Positions 8,318 to 16,043 of a stretch of 26,911 nucleotides of DNA are shown here, piece after piece (positions within the stretch are counted from its first letter, which is position 1; every line of letters begins with the position of its first letter). Source of the stretch: JABDBK01 sp964453575 (GTDB lineage Bacteria > Pseudomonadota > Gammaproteobacteria > DSM-16500); the NCBI GenBank assembly GCA_964453575.1, contig CAYVRW010000022.1:1-26911 (forward strand), written 5' to 3'. Position numbers and translations under genes: made by a program. The notes beneath the pieces are model-generated. The model was not told where the DNA came from and did no database searches. It was given only the letters and a program-made list of their open reading frames with translations.

Positions 8318-8866
8318 ATGAAAAAAAAATATTACCTCTTCGCTTGTATGTTAATGTGTCAGCTCGGTTACGCGAGCAATCTACCTGGCGCAGTCACTAT
8401 CACGTTAGCAGATGCCTATTATCATTTTGATAATAAACGTGACTTGGATAACTCAGCTTTTCCAAATATTTCGCTTGCCTATAATGCAAGTCAACACTGG
8501 GCAATTGAAGCAGGCGCAGGAGTATTAAATACACGGCAATCGGAAGAATCAGGCGGCAGAGGGGTGCACGGTGTTTTATACAACGTTGACGGTATTTATC
8601 GTTTCGGCGTTTTTGGACATTTCGAGCCTTATATTTTAGGGGGCATAGGATTGCTTACTTTGGTTCCTAACGGTACAGACAGTGAACATCCAGGTAATGT
8701 GAACCTAGGATTAGGAGCACAGCTGTTTTGGGGACCTTCGATTGCAATGCGCGCTGAATTCCGTGATGTTTATCAAACGACGGGTAATACTCATAATGAT
8801 TATATGCTGAATTTTGGCGTAAGCTTTTTGTTCTGCGGTAAACCAGCAGTAGTATCCTATAAATAA
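8318..8866 (+). CDS. OmpA-like eight-stranded outer-membrane beta-barrel protein
   Basis: The start at 8318 is preferred over the in-frame ATG at 8288: AAGGA stands 7 bases before it and the reading then opens with a signal peptide (MKKKYYLFACMLMCQLGYA, cleavage before SNLPG). The mature chain of about 163 residues alternates polar and hydrophobic residues. It contains DNSAFPNISLAYNASQHWAI, E-A-G-A-G-V, FEPYILGGIGLL, LGLGAQLFWGPSIAMRAEFR and a last strand MLNFGVSFLF, the pattern of the N-terminal barrel of OmpA/OprF-type proteins. There is no C-terminal peptidoglycan-binding domain, so it is a lone barrel. Its role is unknown; structural or adhesive roles are common in this group. It lies just after glpK. 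Confidence 0.8.
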   Translation: MKKKYYLFACMLMCQLGYASNLPGAVTITLADAYYHFDNKRDLDNSAFPNISLAYNASQHWAIEAGAGVLNTRQSEESGGRGVHGVLYNVDGIYRFGVFGHFEPYILGGIGLLTLVPNGTDSEHPGNVNLGLGAQLFWGPSIAMRAEFRDVYQTTGNTHNDYMLNFGVSFLFCGKPAVVSYK

Positions 8867-8886
8867 AAAATTATAAGGGGGCTTCC

Positions 8887-9366
8887 ATGTTTATAAGATC
8901 TGAGCAAAAAACCTCTGAGATAAATCCTGTATATACATCTGTTGGATCACTCCAGCCTGAAACAATAGAAAATATTATTAAAATGATTGATTTTTTATCG
9001 AGTACCATGCTGAATCATAAATTAAGCACGACTTGGGTCTATGTAAAAGATAATAAAGATGTTAATAACACCCATTTTAAATTAAACAAAGGTACATTTA
9101 ATAAAGAGGGGCTTAATATCGATACTATTGCTGCACTTTCATCCTCTGGCGCTGTTGTGAATCTGGCAGGGGATAGCTTAAGAATATTTAAAATAAATAT
9201 GGAATTGTTGCAGCAAAGTTATGATGTTCAATTTAATGAATTTAATACTAAAATAAATGGCCCAACCCTTGGATTATTTAGAGAAGACCCTGATCTGCCG
9301 CTATTTGCGACGGAATTGTTTAATATACAAGCGGCGGAGCAAAAGGAGGGGTGTAAATTGATGTAA
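8887..9366 (+). CDS. Unknown 159-residue protein ending in a CaaX-like CKLM
   Basis: I do not recognise a family. AAGGGGG lies about 6 bases before the ATG, so translation is likely. The protein has no signal peptide and no membrane segment. It is polar and Asn-rich (NNTHFKLNKG, QFNEFNTKING), with one helical stretch (PETIENIIKMIDFLSSTMLNHKL). Its last four residues are C-K-L-M directly before the stop. Several Legionella effectors end in a CaaX box that host farnesyl- or geranylgeranyltransferase modifies; CKLM has Leu at a2 and Met at X, which farnesyltransferase accepts, although Lys at a1 is less usual. Host delivery is only an inference. It follows the beta-barrel gene by 20 bases and borders the degraded Rpn gene and the giant effector candidate. 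Confidence 0.55.
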   Translation: MFIRSEQKTSEINPVYTSVGSLQPETIENIIKMIDFLSSTMLNHKLSTTWVYVKDNKDVNNTHFKLNKGTFNKEGLNIDTIAALSSSGAVVNLAGDSLRIFKINMELLQQSYDVQFNEFNTKINGPTLGLFREDPDLPLFATELFNIQAAEQKEGCKLM

Positions 9367-9421
9367 AATGTGTCCTAATCCACCTAAGAAAAGACGCAAA
9401 CGGGATCGCAAACGGCAACGT

Positions 9422-10015
9422 TCACGATTGGGTCAGTGGCAGCTTTTGAATCTTCTCATCCGGCAATCCGGTCAAACGCTTTATTAGGGCTATTAATTCA
9501 GCATTACTTAAGCCGATTTTTTCGTTTAAAAGTTGTTTAGCAATTTCGATTTTGTTCTTTTCTATTGCTTCCTCTTGTAATTGTTGTGCGACGGTTGACA
9601 TTTTATTCTCTACCTCCGATGAAAATTGTTGAAATTTGAAAATCTCAAAAAAACGATCTTTATCCAAAAATACACTTTCTTTCAATAAATAGTATAATAC
9701 ATCAACAACTTCGTCTGTGCCACCTTCTAGTGCTAGCTGTTTCAATATTTTGGCAAAAACTTGAGTAAAAAATGCCTCTATCTGTCGATCTGAAGCGTGC
9801 TTTAATGCCATCAATAACGCAACACCCTTAATATGATGTTGGGCCTGGTTACGAAGCGTATCATCTTCTATTGTAGTTAGATCGATAAGCAGAAAAGGTT
9901 TCGTAAAAAGCGTACTAAATATTTTCTTTGATTGGTCAGGCTTAATAAGATCGCTGAGTGTCAATGAATGATTGTAAGGTTTATCGCCAAAGTGCAAACA
10001 AAAGTTTCTTTTCAT
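9422..10015 (-). pseudogene. 5'-truncated Rpn-family recombination-promoting nuclease / transposase-like gene
   Basis: The 197 residues correspond to the C-terminal part of Rpn (PD-(D/E)XK nuclease / transposase_31-like) proteins. FCLHFGDKPYNHSLTLSDL matches the region that usually reads 'YHG..PY..S..L.DLF'. PFLLIDLTTIEDDTLRNQAQ matches the 'LIDLT.I.DDE' strand, followed by LLMALKHASDRQ. The tail is helical (LQEEAIEKNKIEIAKQLL) as in the family. What is missing is everything before this: the N-terminal nuclease domain of roughly 110 residues with its D...ExK residues. An in-frame TAA sits directly before the ATG, so the reading cannot be longer here. AGGG lies 9 bases upstream, so a short product is possible, but it should lack nuclease activity. 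Confidence 0.7.
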
Positions 10016-10107
10016 TTATAAACACCCTGTATTTTTTTTCAACGATTCATGGCTCGCATCTCTCAGAATGATCTATTTTTAACCATTATAATTTAAATTG
10101 TTTATAT

Positions 10108-10139
10108 TTAAGATTATTTTAATAAAACAGCGCGATAAT
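10108..10139 (+). promoter_or_regulatory. Possible PmrA-type box and promoter of the giant effector candidate
   Basis: TTAA at 10108-10111 and TTAA at 10119-10122 are separated by 7 bases, the spacing of the tandem PmrA box known from Legionella and Coxiella effector promoters. A -10-like GATAAT follows at 10134-10139, 11 bases after the box, where an OmpR-type activator would sit over the -35. The gene start is 37 bases further on. In AT-rich DNA this pattern can arise by chance. Confidence 0.35.
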
Positions 10140-10176
10140 CCATCAGACTAGAATGCATTCAACGAGGTCATTTAAC

Positions 10177-13100
10177 ATGCTTAGAAGTTATTCACGAAGC
10201 GAAAAAGTCACAATCGTTAAAAAAGAAGAAAAAAAACCTATGGTTGCGGGTAATAGGCAAAAAGAAGTCTCTTTACGTTCAATGAGAAAAGTTCGTGAGT
10301 ATTACCAGGAAGGAATAAAAAAATCCATAGACAAACGACTAAAAGCCACGCAGCAAAAGTTGGAGACTTTGGAAATACAATTAGCGGGATTGGAAAAAAT
10401 AACAGAAGCGAAAGAGTCGGGTGAGTTAAAAGAAGTAAATCAATCAATAGAAAAGCTAGAAGGAAAACTTAAGTATTATCTTAAGAAGGCGAAGCATTTA
10501 AAAGTATTTGGGTTTGGATTCTACGACTTCTCAGAAGATTATGATTCATTTGAAAAGAGAGAAGTTGCGCAATGTCAATTGGAAGAAGTAGGAAGAAAAA
10601 AAGGAGCAATAGAACTTGACGTTTTAAAAAATAAAAATCTATCAGAAAATTTAAAAAATAGAATAAAGCATCTTCGTGAGGGCATGAGCGCGTTGACAAA
10701 TCTAAGAAATCTTATGATGAATAAGATAAGCAATGTTGAGGAACAGCAGAGGTTAGATGAGCTGGATTTAAGGACAATAGAATCCATTTATCATATCCAA
10801 TCATCATCTAAAAGAAAATTTATGATTTTGATCACGCTTATGAATATCATTGGGATTTTATATCTCAAGGAATTAAATTACATATATAGAGAACAGTTTG
10901 AAGCAGAGTTGAACATACTAAACATGAATCCTGAGTATGAAGATGATAAAAAATTATCTGCCCAACGAAAGAATCTATTAAAATTGGGAGAGATAGAAAC
11001 TGATATTGAGGAGGAGCTTTTTCCTCGGTCCCGTCGGGAGAATTACCAAAAAATTAAAGAAGAATTAACTAGAATAAGTGACGAATATAATGTTGAATGC
11101 TGTAGATTAGATGCATTTCGGACTGAACTGATGCAATCCTGGATCGATCGAGTTATGTCCGCAGATAATAAATTCAAAATATCCCTATTGGGTACAATTC
11201 CTAGTATTTTTAAATCGTTTGCTGAATATACTGAAAGAGAAGATAAGTTATTATCCGAAAGAAACACCGAAAAAATGCAACATAGATACTTTATAAGTGA
11301 AATTAAAGCGAAAATTGATCTTTTAAATAAACTTGCTGTGGAAGTTCCTAAAAGAGCAGCAAAAAAATATATTGCAATGAGCAAAGAAATTCAACAAAAA
11401 TTCGATAGTATTTCAGATAAACCGTTATCTCCAGAACAATTTAGAGCAGAATTTGCAAAACAAGATTGGGATATTGACAGATTAAAAGCTGAATTAGACT
11501 TAATAAAACAATTTAAACAAACACAAGCTCTTTGCGAACAATATAATAAATTTACCTCTTCAGAAGAGCATAAACATAATGTTGGAACAATGCCCAAAAA
11601 TTTATATAAATTTTTGGGTGAATCGCCATCTTTAAAACGCCTTAATAAGGCTAGTTTGCAGTTGGACAGGTTTGTTTTCCAGCTTAAGTTTAGTGATAAA
11701 GGTCCTTTAAGTAAAGATAATTTTCTGCAGCAACATCCAGAATTTATTGAAGTAACTTATAGGGCAGAATCTATAAACCTTATCGTAGAAGCAGAACTAT
11801 TGCTTAAAAGAAAAGGTGAAGAATATGAGGATGAATTTAAACTCTGGACGGATGAAATGCGTGATGAATGGAGCGCTTTTTTTCAGCAGCATCATTCGCC
11901 GGATTATATTTGTCGCTATATTGATAAATTAATGGAAGATATAAAAGAGCTTCATCAAAAAATTATGGGCAGAGACAAAGCTAAAGAGCGCGAAATAATA
12001 GAACTAAGCAAACTTAATGATAGCTTGTTGCATCTTTATGAAAATATGTCCTATTTTTTAGCGCCTGATGACAAGCGTCTCGAAGAATATGAAGAAAGAA
12101 AAAAATGGAACCAGCAGGTTGATTTCTTAAAGCGAACGCTTTCACTAGAAAAACTTCAGGCATACCATGAAACGTTACTGAATAAAATTTCTATATTAAA
12201 TCGTAAATTAAATCAAATATTAATTTCAGAAAGAAATGCAGCAAAGGAAAGAATTGCTAGATTAAATATCAATCCAACAGGAAACAAAGCTGTTGATAGC
12301 GGCTTACTGATGTCTGGGATGAATTATAATCTTTTTGAAAAAAACATGCAGCGTGTCAGTGAATTAGAAGAATTATTGGATGCATGCGTCAAAAATGGTG
12401 ATTATAAAAAATTCGCCATCTACATAGAAAGAGTGGAAAAATTCTCGAGAGTTATTGGCATAGCAGACGGTATTATCAAGCGTTTAGTTAACTTAATGCC
12501 AAAAGAGAAGGAAGGAGATATCAATGGCATGGTATTTTATTTAAAGTCCCGCATTGTAGAAAGTGATGGACACCGACTACAAGCATTTATTGATCTATAT
12601 AACCCAGCTTTTTTTCAGAAAATAGCGAAAGAGTTGTCTATTTCAATAAACGGAGAAAACTATTTTTTTGATAGACCTTTAAAGGGCGGAGGTCATGAAA
12701 GAATCGCTGGTTTTTATAAAGACGAAAAAGGCCAAGCATTTTTAATTAAGCAAGACGATCCGGGGACTTGTGTCCTAGAGGGTTCGGCTGACTTTGTAAG
12801 AAGCCAACTTCCTCCTGGGAAAGATAAAGTCATTAATTTTGCAAGCACTGCCTGCGTAACCAAAGCAGATGGCACACAAGTGGTTGCATCTATTCAGCCT
12901 CTTGTAAAAAATTCCAAACCATGGGATGAAATCATTTTCGGTGAAAAAAGAACACCTAACTTACCGATTAGTAAAGAAAAACTTTCTCATGCAACGCTGG
13001 AAGCTCATTTAACTTCACTATCCCATTCGCTTAAATCAGATTTAGCAGCTGCTATTTATGGTAGTTCATTGGCAGGTGATGAAAGCATTCATACCGGTCA

Positions 13101-14022
13101 ATTTATGGCTGTGTATGCCGATAATGATCCGGATAAAAAAGGTGAAATTCAACACTTGGTTCGTATCGATTTAGGCGCACGCGAACGTTTTGCGTTAAAG
13201 AGAATACATACTGATGATGTTAAATGTCAAACATCTAAAGCTTATAGAGAATCGACTCTGCAATGGGGTAAAAACTATATGGATTTTCTCATAGAAAATC
13301 CTGATATACGTGCTAAATATCTACAGCTATGCAGACAACCTGTAGATGAAAAAAAGACGGTTGAAGAAGACATCGTTTCTTTCAGAAAAGCGATGAATCA
13401 AATTCCAGAAAATAAAAAACAGGAAGCTCTTTGGGAAGTTTACACTGTTTATGCAAAAGATTTTAAAGATGCGAAAAAAGTTTCTAAAAATTGCAGTGTT
13501 GAAACTATGCAAAATGAAATTGAATCAGCTATTAAAAACTGTGTTTCAGCAAGAGTTGCATCATTGCAAAAAGATGCTGTGAAGAAGATAACAGAGCTGA
13601 TGGAAAAGTTTAAAAAATATTTTAATTGCAATACAGTAATTATAAATTCTGTTTTGCTCAATAATGGAAAGATACATCCAAATGATGTCAAAAACGCCAT
13701 TGATGAAATGAAAAAAATTTACAATCATCTTGATAGTAAAGGTCAGGAACATAAAGATAGATATCATGAAGTTTTAGCTCATTTATATGCGGCGGTTGAG
13801 TTAAGTGAAATAGAAAATAAAGCAGAATTCCTGCAAGATATAGAATCGATGCAGCCAGCGCGCGTAGTGAAACATGATAGTAATGAAATGAAATCTATGG
13901 CGCCCCATAGCCGTCTTTTTAAACCAACAGCACCTACTACTGGTGTAACATCATCAACATCATCAGGATTAAGTTATTTAAGCTTACTTCAGAATGGATT
14001 TTGCGGCCTCACGCCAAAATGA
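10177..14022 (+). CDS. Giant coiled-coil protein with kinase-like / LnaB-like C-terminal domain, candidate effector
   Basis: The ATG at 10177 has ACGAGG 9 bases upstream; the ATG at 10153 has no ribosome site. The 1281-residue protein is Lys/Glu-rich and helical over residues 20-790, with coiled coils and one short hydrophobic stretch (KFMILITLMNIIGILYL, about 212-230). Residues 830-1010 look globular and resemble an atypical kinase fold: K836-G-G-G-H-E as a glycine-rich turn, K858 in AFLIK as the nucleotide lysine, GDESIHTGQF (967-976) as a catalytic-loop equivalent, and RIDLGAR with D998 as the metal-binding aspartate. H938-A-T-L-E942 fits the S-HxxxE motif of LnaB-type AMPylases. The C-terminus is helical and then a Ser/Thr-rich flexible tail. 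Such architecture is common among Dot/Icm substrates. The enzyme activity is a hypothesis. Confidence 0.55.
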   Translation: MLRSYSRSEKVTIVKKEEKKPMVAGNRQKEVSLRSMRKVREYYQEGIKKSIDKRLKATQQKLETLEIQLAGLEKITEAKESGELKEVNQSIEKLEGKLKYYLKKAKHLKVFGFGFYDFSEDYDSFEKREVAQCQLEEVGRKKGAIELDVLKNKNLSENLKNRIKHLREGMSALTNLRNLMMNKISNVEEQQRLDELDLRTIESIYHIQSSSKRKFMILITLMNIIGILYLKELNYIYREQFEAELNILNMNPEYEDDKKLSAQRKNLLKLGEIETDIEEELFPRSRRENYQKIKEELTRISDEYNVECCRLDAFRTELMQSWIDRVMSADNKFKISLLGTIPSIFKSFAEYTEREDKLLSERNTEKMQHRYFISEIKAKIDLLNKLAVEVPKRAAKKYIAMSKEIQQKFDSISDKPLSPEQFRAEFAKQDWDIDRLKAELDLIKQFKQTQALCEQYNKFTSSEEHKHNVGTMPKNLYKFLGESPSLKRLNKASLQLDRFVFQLKFSDKGPLSKDNFLQQHPEFIEVTYRAESINLIVEAELLLKRKGEEYEDEFKLWTDEMRDEWSAFFQQHHSPDYICRYIDKLMEDIKELHQKIMGRDKAKEREIIELSKLNDSLLHLYENMSYFLAPDDKRLEEYEERKKWNQQVDFLKRTLSLEKLQAYHETLLNKISILNRKLNQILISERNAAKERIARLNINPTGNKAVDSGLLMSGMNYNLFEKNMQRVSELEELLDACVKNGDYKKFAIYIERVEKFSRVIGIADGIIKRLVNLMPKEKEGDINGMVFYLKSRIVESDGHRLQAFIDLYNPAFFQKIAKELSISINGENYFFDRPLKGGGHERIAGFYKDEKGQAFLIKQDDPGTCVLEGSADFVRSQLPPGKDKVINFASTACVTKADGTQVVASIQPLVKNSKPWDEIIFGEKRTPNLPISKEKLSHATLEAHLTSLSHSLKSDLAAAIYGSSLAGDESIHTGQFMAVYADNDPDKKGEIQHLVRIDLGARERFALKRIHTDDVKCQTSKAYRESTLQWGKNYMDFLIENPDIRAKYLQLCRQPVDEKKTVEEDIVSFRKAMNQIPENKKQEALWEVYTVYAKDFKDAKKVSKNCSVETMQNEIESAIKNCVSARVASLQKDAVKKITELMEKFKKYFNCNTVIINSVLLNNGKIHPNDVKNAIDEMKKIYNHLDSKGQEHKDRYHEVLAHLYAAVELSEIENKAEFLQDIESMQPARVVKHDSNEMKSMAPHSRLFKPTAPTTGVTSSTSSGLSYLSLLQNGFCGLTPK

Positions 14023-14131
14023 ATAAAATTACTCAATATAATCATACTAGGGTGATCATTATGTAAACATAATTTCGCTCTTAATTCTAATCTAATTCAT
14101 TTTTTAAAAAATTCTTTTAAATCCATTGATC

Positions 14132-14181
14132 GTTCACCAAGCGTTCATTTATGATTTTAATATAGTGAACAAAAGGTGAAT
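14132..14181 (+). promoter_or_regulatory. Two LexA-like operator sites (GTTC-N7-GTTC and GAAC-N7-GAAT) before lexA
   Basis: GTTC-ACCAAGC-GTTC occupies 14132-14146 and GAAC-AAAAGGT-GAAT occupies 14167-14181. The first is an exact copy of the alphaproteobacterial LexA box; the second is its inverted form with one mismatch. The first covers a possible -35 (TTCACC, 14133-14138), which is 17 bases from TTTAAT (14156-14161). The second covers the likely transcription start and the ribosome site of lexA. The arrangement fits autorepression by LexA, the usual control of this gene. Confidence 0.65.
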
Positions 14182-14186
14182 TATTT

Positions 14187-14774
14187 ATGAGCACAGACTT
14201 ACAAGAAAACATGTATAAATTTATTTCAGAATATTTGATGCTCCACAGCCAATCTCCTAAATATTCAGAAATCACAGCTGCAATGAAAATCAGTCCTAAA
14301 TCAAAGAGTTTAGTGACTCGAAGTCTTCGAGCATTAAACAAAGAAGGCAGAATTGAGCTTAAAAAAATAGGCCGCAAAGTTTCAATAACGCTGCCTCAAA
14401 AAAATTTGCTGCTAATCGGAAAAATTTCTGCCGGACTTCCTATCGAAGCTATTGAAGACAATCAGATTATCGATATTAAAGATTTACTGGATGGAAGCGA
14501 AAAATTTGCATTGCAGGTCAAAGGAAATTCCATGATTGAAGATGGTATTTTTGATGGCGATTACATTATTTGTAAAAAAACGCATCTTGCAAATGAGGGA
14601 GAAATTGTCGTTGCGCTGATTGATCAATTGAATACTACGTTAAAACGTATTTCTTTCAAGGTAAAAGGGATGATCACCTTGGTTCCTAGTAACATTGAAA
14701 TGAAACCAAGGGCCTATGCGCCAGAACGTATCCAAATACAAGGTATTTATGCGGGATTAATACGACTAGGTTAA
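14187..14774 (+). CDS. lexA: LexA-type SOS repressor (S24 self-cleaving)
   Basis: At 195 residues this is a full LexA (E. coli 202), not an UmuD, which would lack the DNA-binding part. Residues 5-68 form the winged helix-turn-helix: FISEYLMLHSQSPKYSEI, MKISPKSKSLVTRSLRAL and a wing with GRKVSITLP. Then follow the cleavage site A82-G83 in GKISAGLPIEA, the catalytic S115 in VKGNSMIEDG and the catalytic lysine K153 in TTLKRI, with FDGDYIICKK and PERIQIQGIYAG completing the S24 fold. LexA represses SOS genes until RecA filaments trigger self-cleavage. AAGGTG lies 8 bases before the ATG and overlaps an operator-like site. The polymerase gene starts 11 bases after the stop. A diverged, plasmid-borne LexA paralogue is also possible. 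Confidence 0.88.
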   Translation: MSTDLQENMYKFISEYLMLHSQSPKYSEITAAMKISPKSKSLVTRSLRALNKEGRIELKKIGRKVSITLPQKNLLLIGKISAGLPIEAIEDNQIIDIKDLLDGSEKFALQVKGNSMIEDGIFDGDYIICKKTHLANEGEIVVALIDQLNTTLKRISFKVKGMITLVPSNIEMKPRAYAPERIQIQGIYAGLIRLG

Positions 14775-14785
14775 CGGACAAAAAA

Positions 14786-16033
14786 ATGTTTACTAAACCT
14801 ACTATAAAAAATACATTATGGAATCGCGCAATCATTCTGGTTGATATGAATGCTTTTTTTGCTTCAGTCGAACAATTGGATCATCCTGAATGGCAAGGCA
14901 GAGCCATCGCAATCACTAATGGAAAGCAGGGAACTTGTATTATTACGAGTTCCTATGAAGCGCGTTCCTTTGGGATTAAAACGGGCATGAGATTGCAGGA
15001 GGCCAAACGATTATGTAAGCATTTAATTCAGGTGCCAGCTCGTCCTGAAAGGTATGCAGAGCTATCCACAGCAATCATGGCAGGACTATCAAGCTTATCA
15101 CCCGATATCGAAATATTTTCAGTGGATGAAGCATTTATTGATGTAACGCACTGTCAATCGCTTTACGGTTCCCCAGATAAAATGGGCTGGATGGCTAAGG
15201 AAATTGTTTTTAAAAAATCAGGTCTATTGTGTTCTGTCGGGGTCAGTGGTGATAAAACAACAGCCAAATATGCTGCAAAATTAAAAAAGCCGGATGGATT
15301 TGTTGTTATCCCTCCTTGGGATGCAAAAGAAACCTTATTCGATGTTCCTGTGACGGAATTAAGCGGCATAAAATCGGGAATAGGGGGATTTCTTGCAAAA
15401 CATGGCGTGCGCACTTGTGGTGAAATTACCAATTTACCCATTAGTATACTCGCCAAACGCTTTGGAAATATTGGAAGACGCATATGGTATATGTGTCAAG
15501 GCGCTGATCCTGACCCGATTCATAGCATGGTACCTAATCCTAAATCGATGGGGCATGGTAAGGTTATGCCGCCAAATACAACCAATGAAACCGTTATCGA
15601 TGCTTATTTAACGCATATGTGTGAAAAATTAGGTGCGCGTTTAAGGCAACATCAATTCAGAGCACAGCACTTTTTTGCAGGATTATTAAATAGTGAGCTT
15701 GGTTGGTTGGGAGGAAAGGGACGAAGCATACAGGCGACCCATGACAGTCATGAAATTTTTCAACTTGCCAAATTTTTAATATTGCAACATTGGAATGGAG
15801 AACCCATCTATCAAATTCAAGTGACAGCATTAGACCCAAGTGATTCAGGTTTTCAATTAGATTTATTTAAAAAAGTAAATGAGAACCGAAGCAAATTATA
15901 TGATGCAATTGATCAAATCAACGATAGATATGGAGAATTTACTATTGCTCCCGTATCCATGATGCATCGTTCTCACATGCCAAATGTTATTGCACCCGCA
16001 TGGAAGCCATATGGTCATCGTCAGACAATTTAA
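14786..16033 (+). CDS. Y-family translesion DNA polymerase (DinB/UmuC-like)
   Basis: This 415-residue enzyme should copy past damaged bases with low fidelity. The palm has D20 in ILVDMNAFFASVEQ and D114-E115 in IFSVDEAFIDV, the metal-binding residues; Y57-E-A-R-S-F-G-I-K-T-G-M is the family fingers motif; GVSGDKTTAKYAAKLKKPDG is the palm/thumb junction; and GIKSGIGGFLAKHGVRTCGE is the helix-hairpin-helix. The little-finger domain follows (RLRQHQFRAQHFFAGLL). Q357-L-D-L-F361 is a beta-clamp binding motif, placed after the little finger as in UmuC and ImuB relatives. All catalytic residues are intact. No UmuD partner other than LexA is present, so it may act alone like DinB. It sits between lexA (11 bases) and the SRAP-like gene (10 bases) in one operon. 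I cannot choose firmly between dinB and umuC. Confidence 0.88.
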   Translation: MFTKPTIKNTLWNRAIILVDMNAFFASVEQLDHPEWQGRAIAITNGKQGTCIITSSYEARSFGIKTGMRLQEAKRLCKHLIQVPARPERYAELSTAIMAGLSSLSPDIEIFSVDEAFIDVTHCQSLYGSPDKMGWMAKEIVFKKSGLLCSVGVSGDKTTAKYAAKLKKPDGFVVIPPWDAKETLFDVPVTELSGIKSGIGGFLAKHGVRTCGEITNLPISILAKRFGNIGRRIWYMCQGADPDPIHSMVPNPKSMGHGKVMPPNTTNETVIDAYLTHMCEKLGARLRQHQFRAQHFFAGLLNSELGWLGGKGRSIQATHDSHEIFQLAKFLILQHWNGEPIYQIQVTALDPSDSGFQLDLFKKVNENRSKLYDAIDQINDRYGEFTIAPVSMMHRSHMPNVIAPAWKPYGHRQTI

Positions 16034-16043
16034 GGGGATTCCC

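Noticed and set aside
10177..14022. Calling the giant protein an SMC or Rad50-like ATPase because of its coiled coil
   Set aside because: No Walker A (GxxGxGKS/T), signature or Walker B motif was seen at either end.
14023..14131. Terminator after the giant coiled-coil gene
   Set aside because: Short palindromes such as ATTATGTAAACATAAT are AT-only and have no stable GC stem before a T-run, so I could not support one.
14187..14774. Calling this gene umuD
   Set aside because: It has a complete winged helix-turn-helix ahead of the S24 domain and LexA length, whereas UmuD lacks the DNA-binding part.
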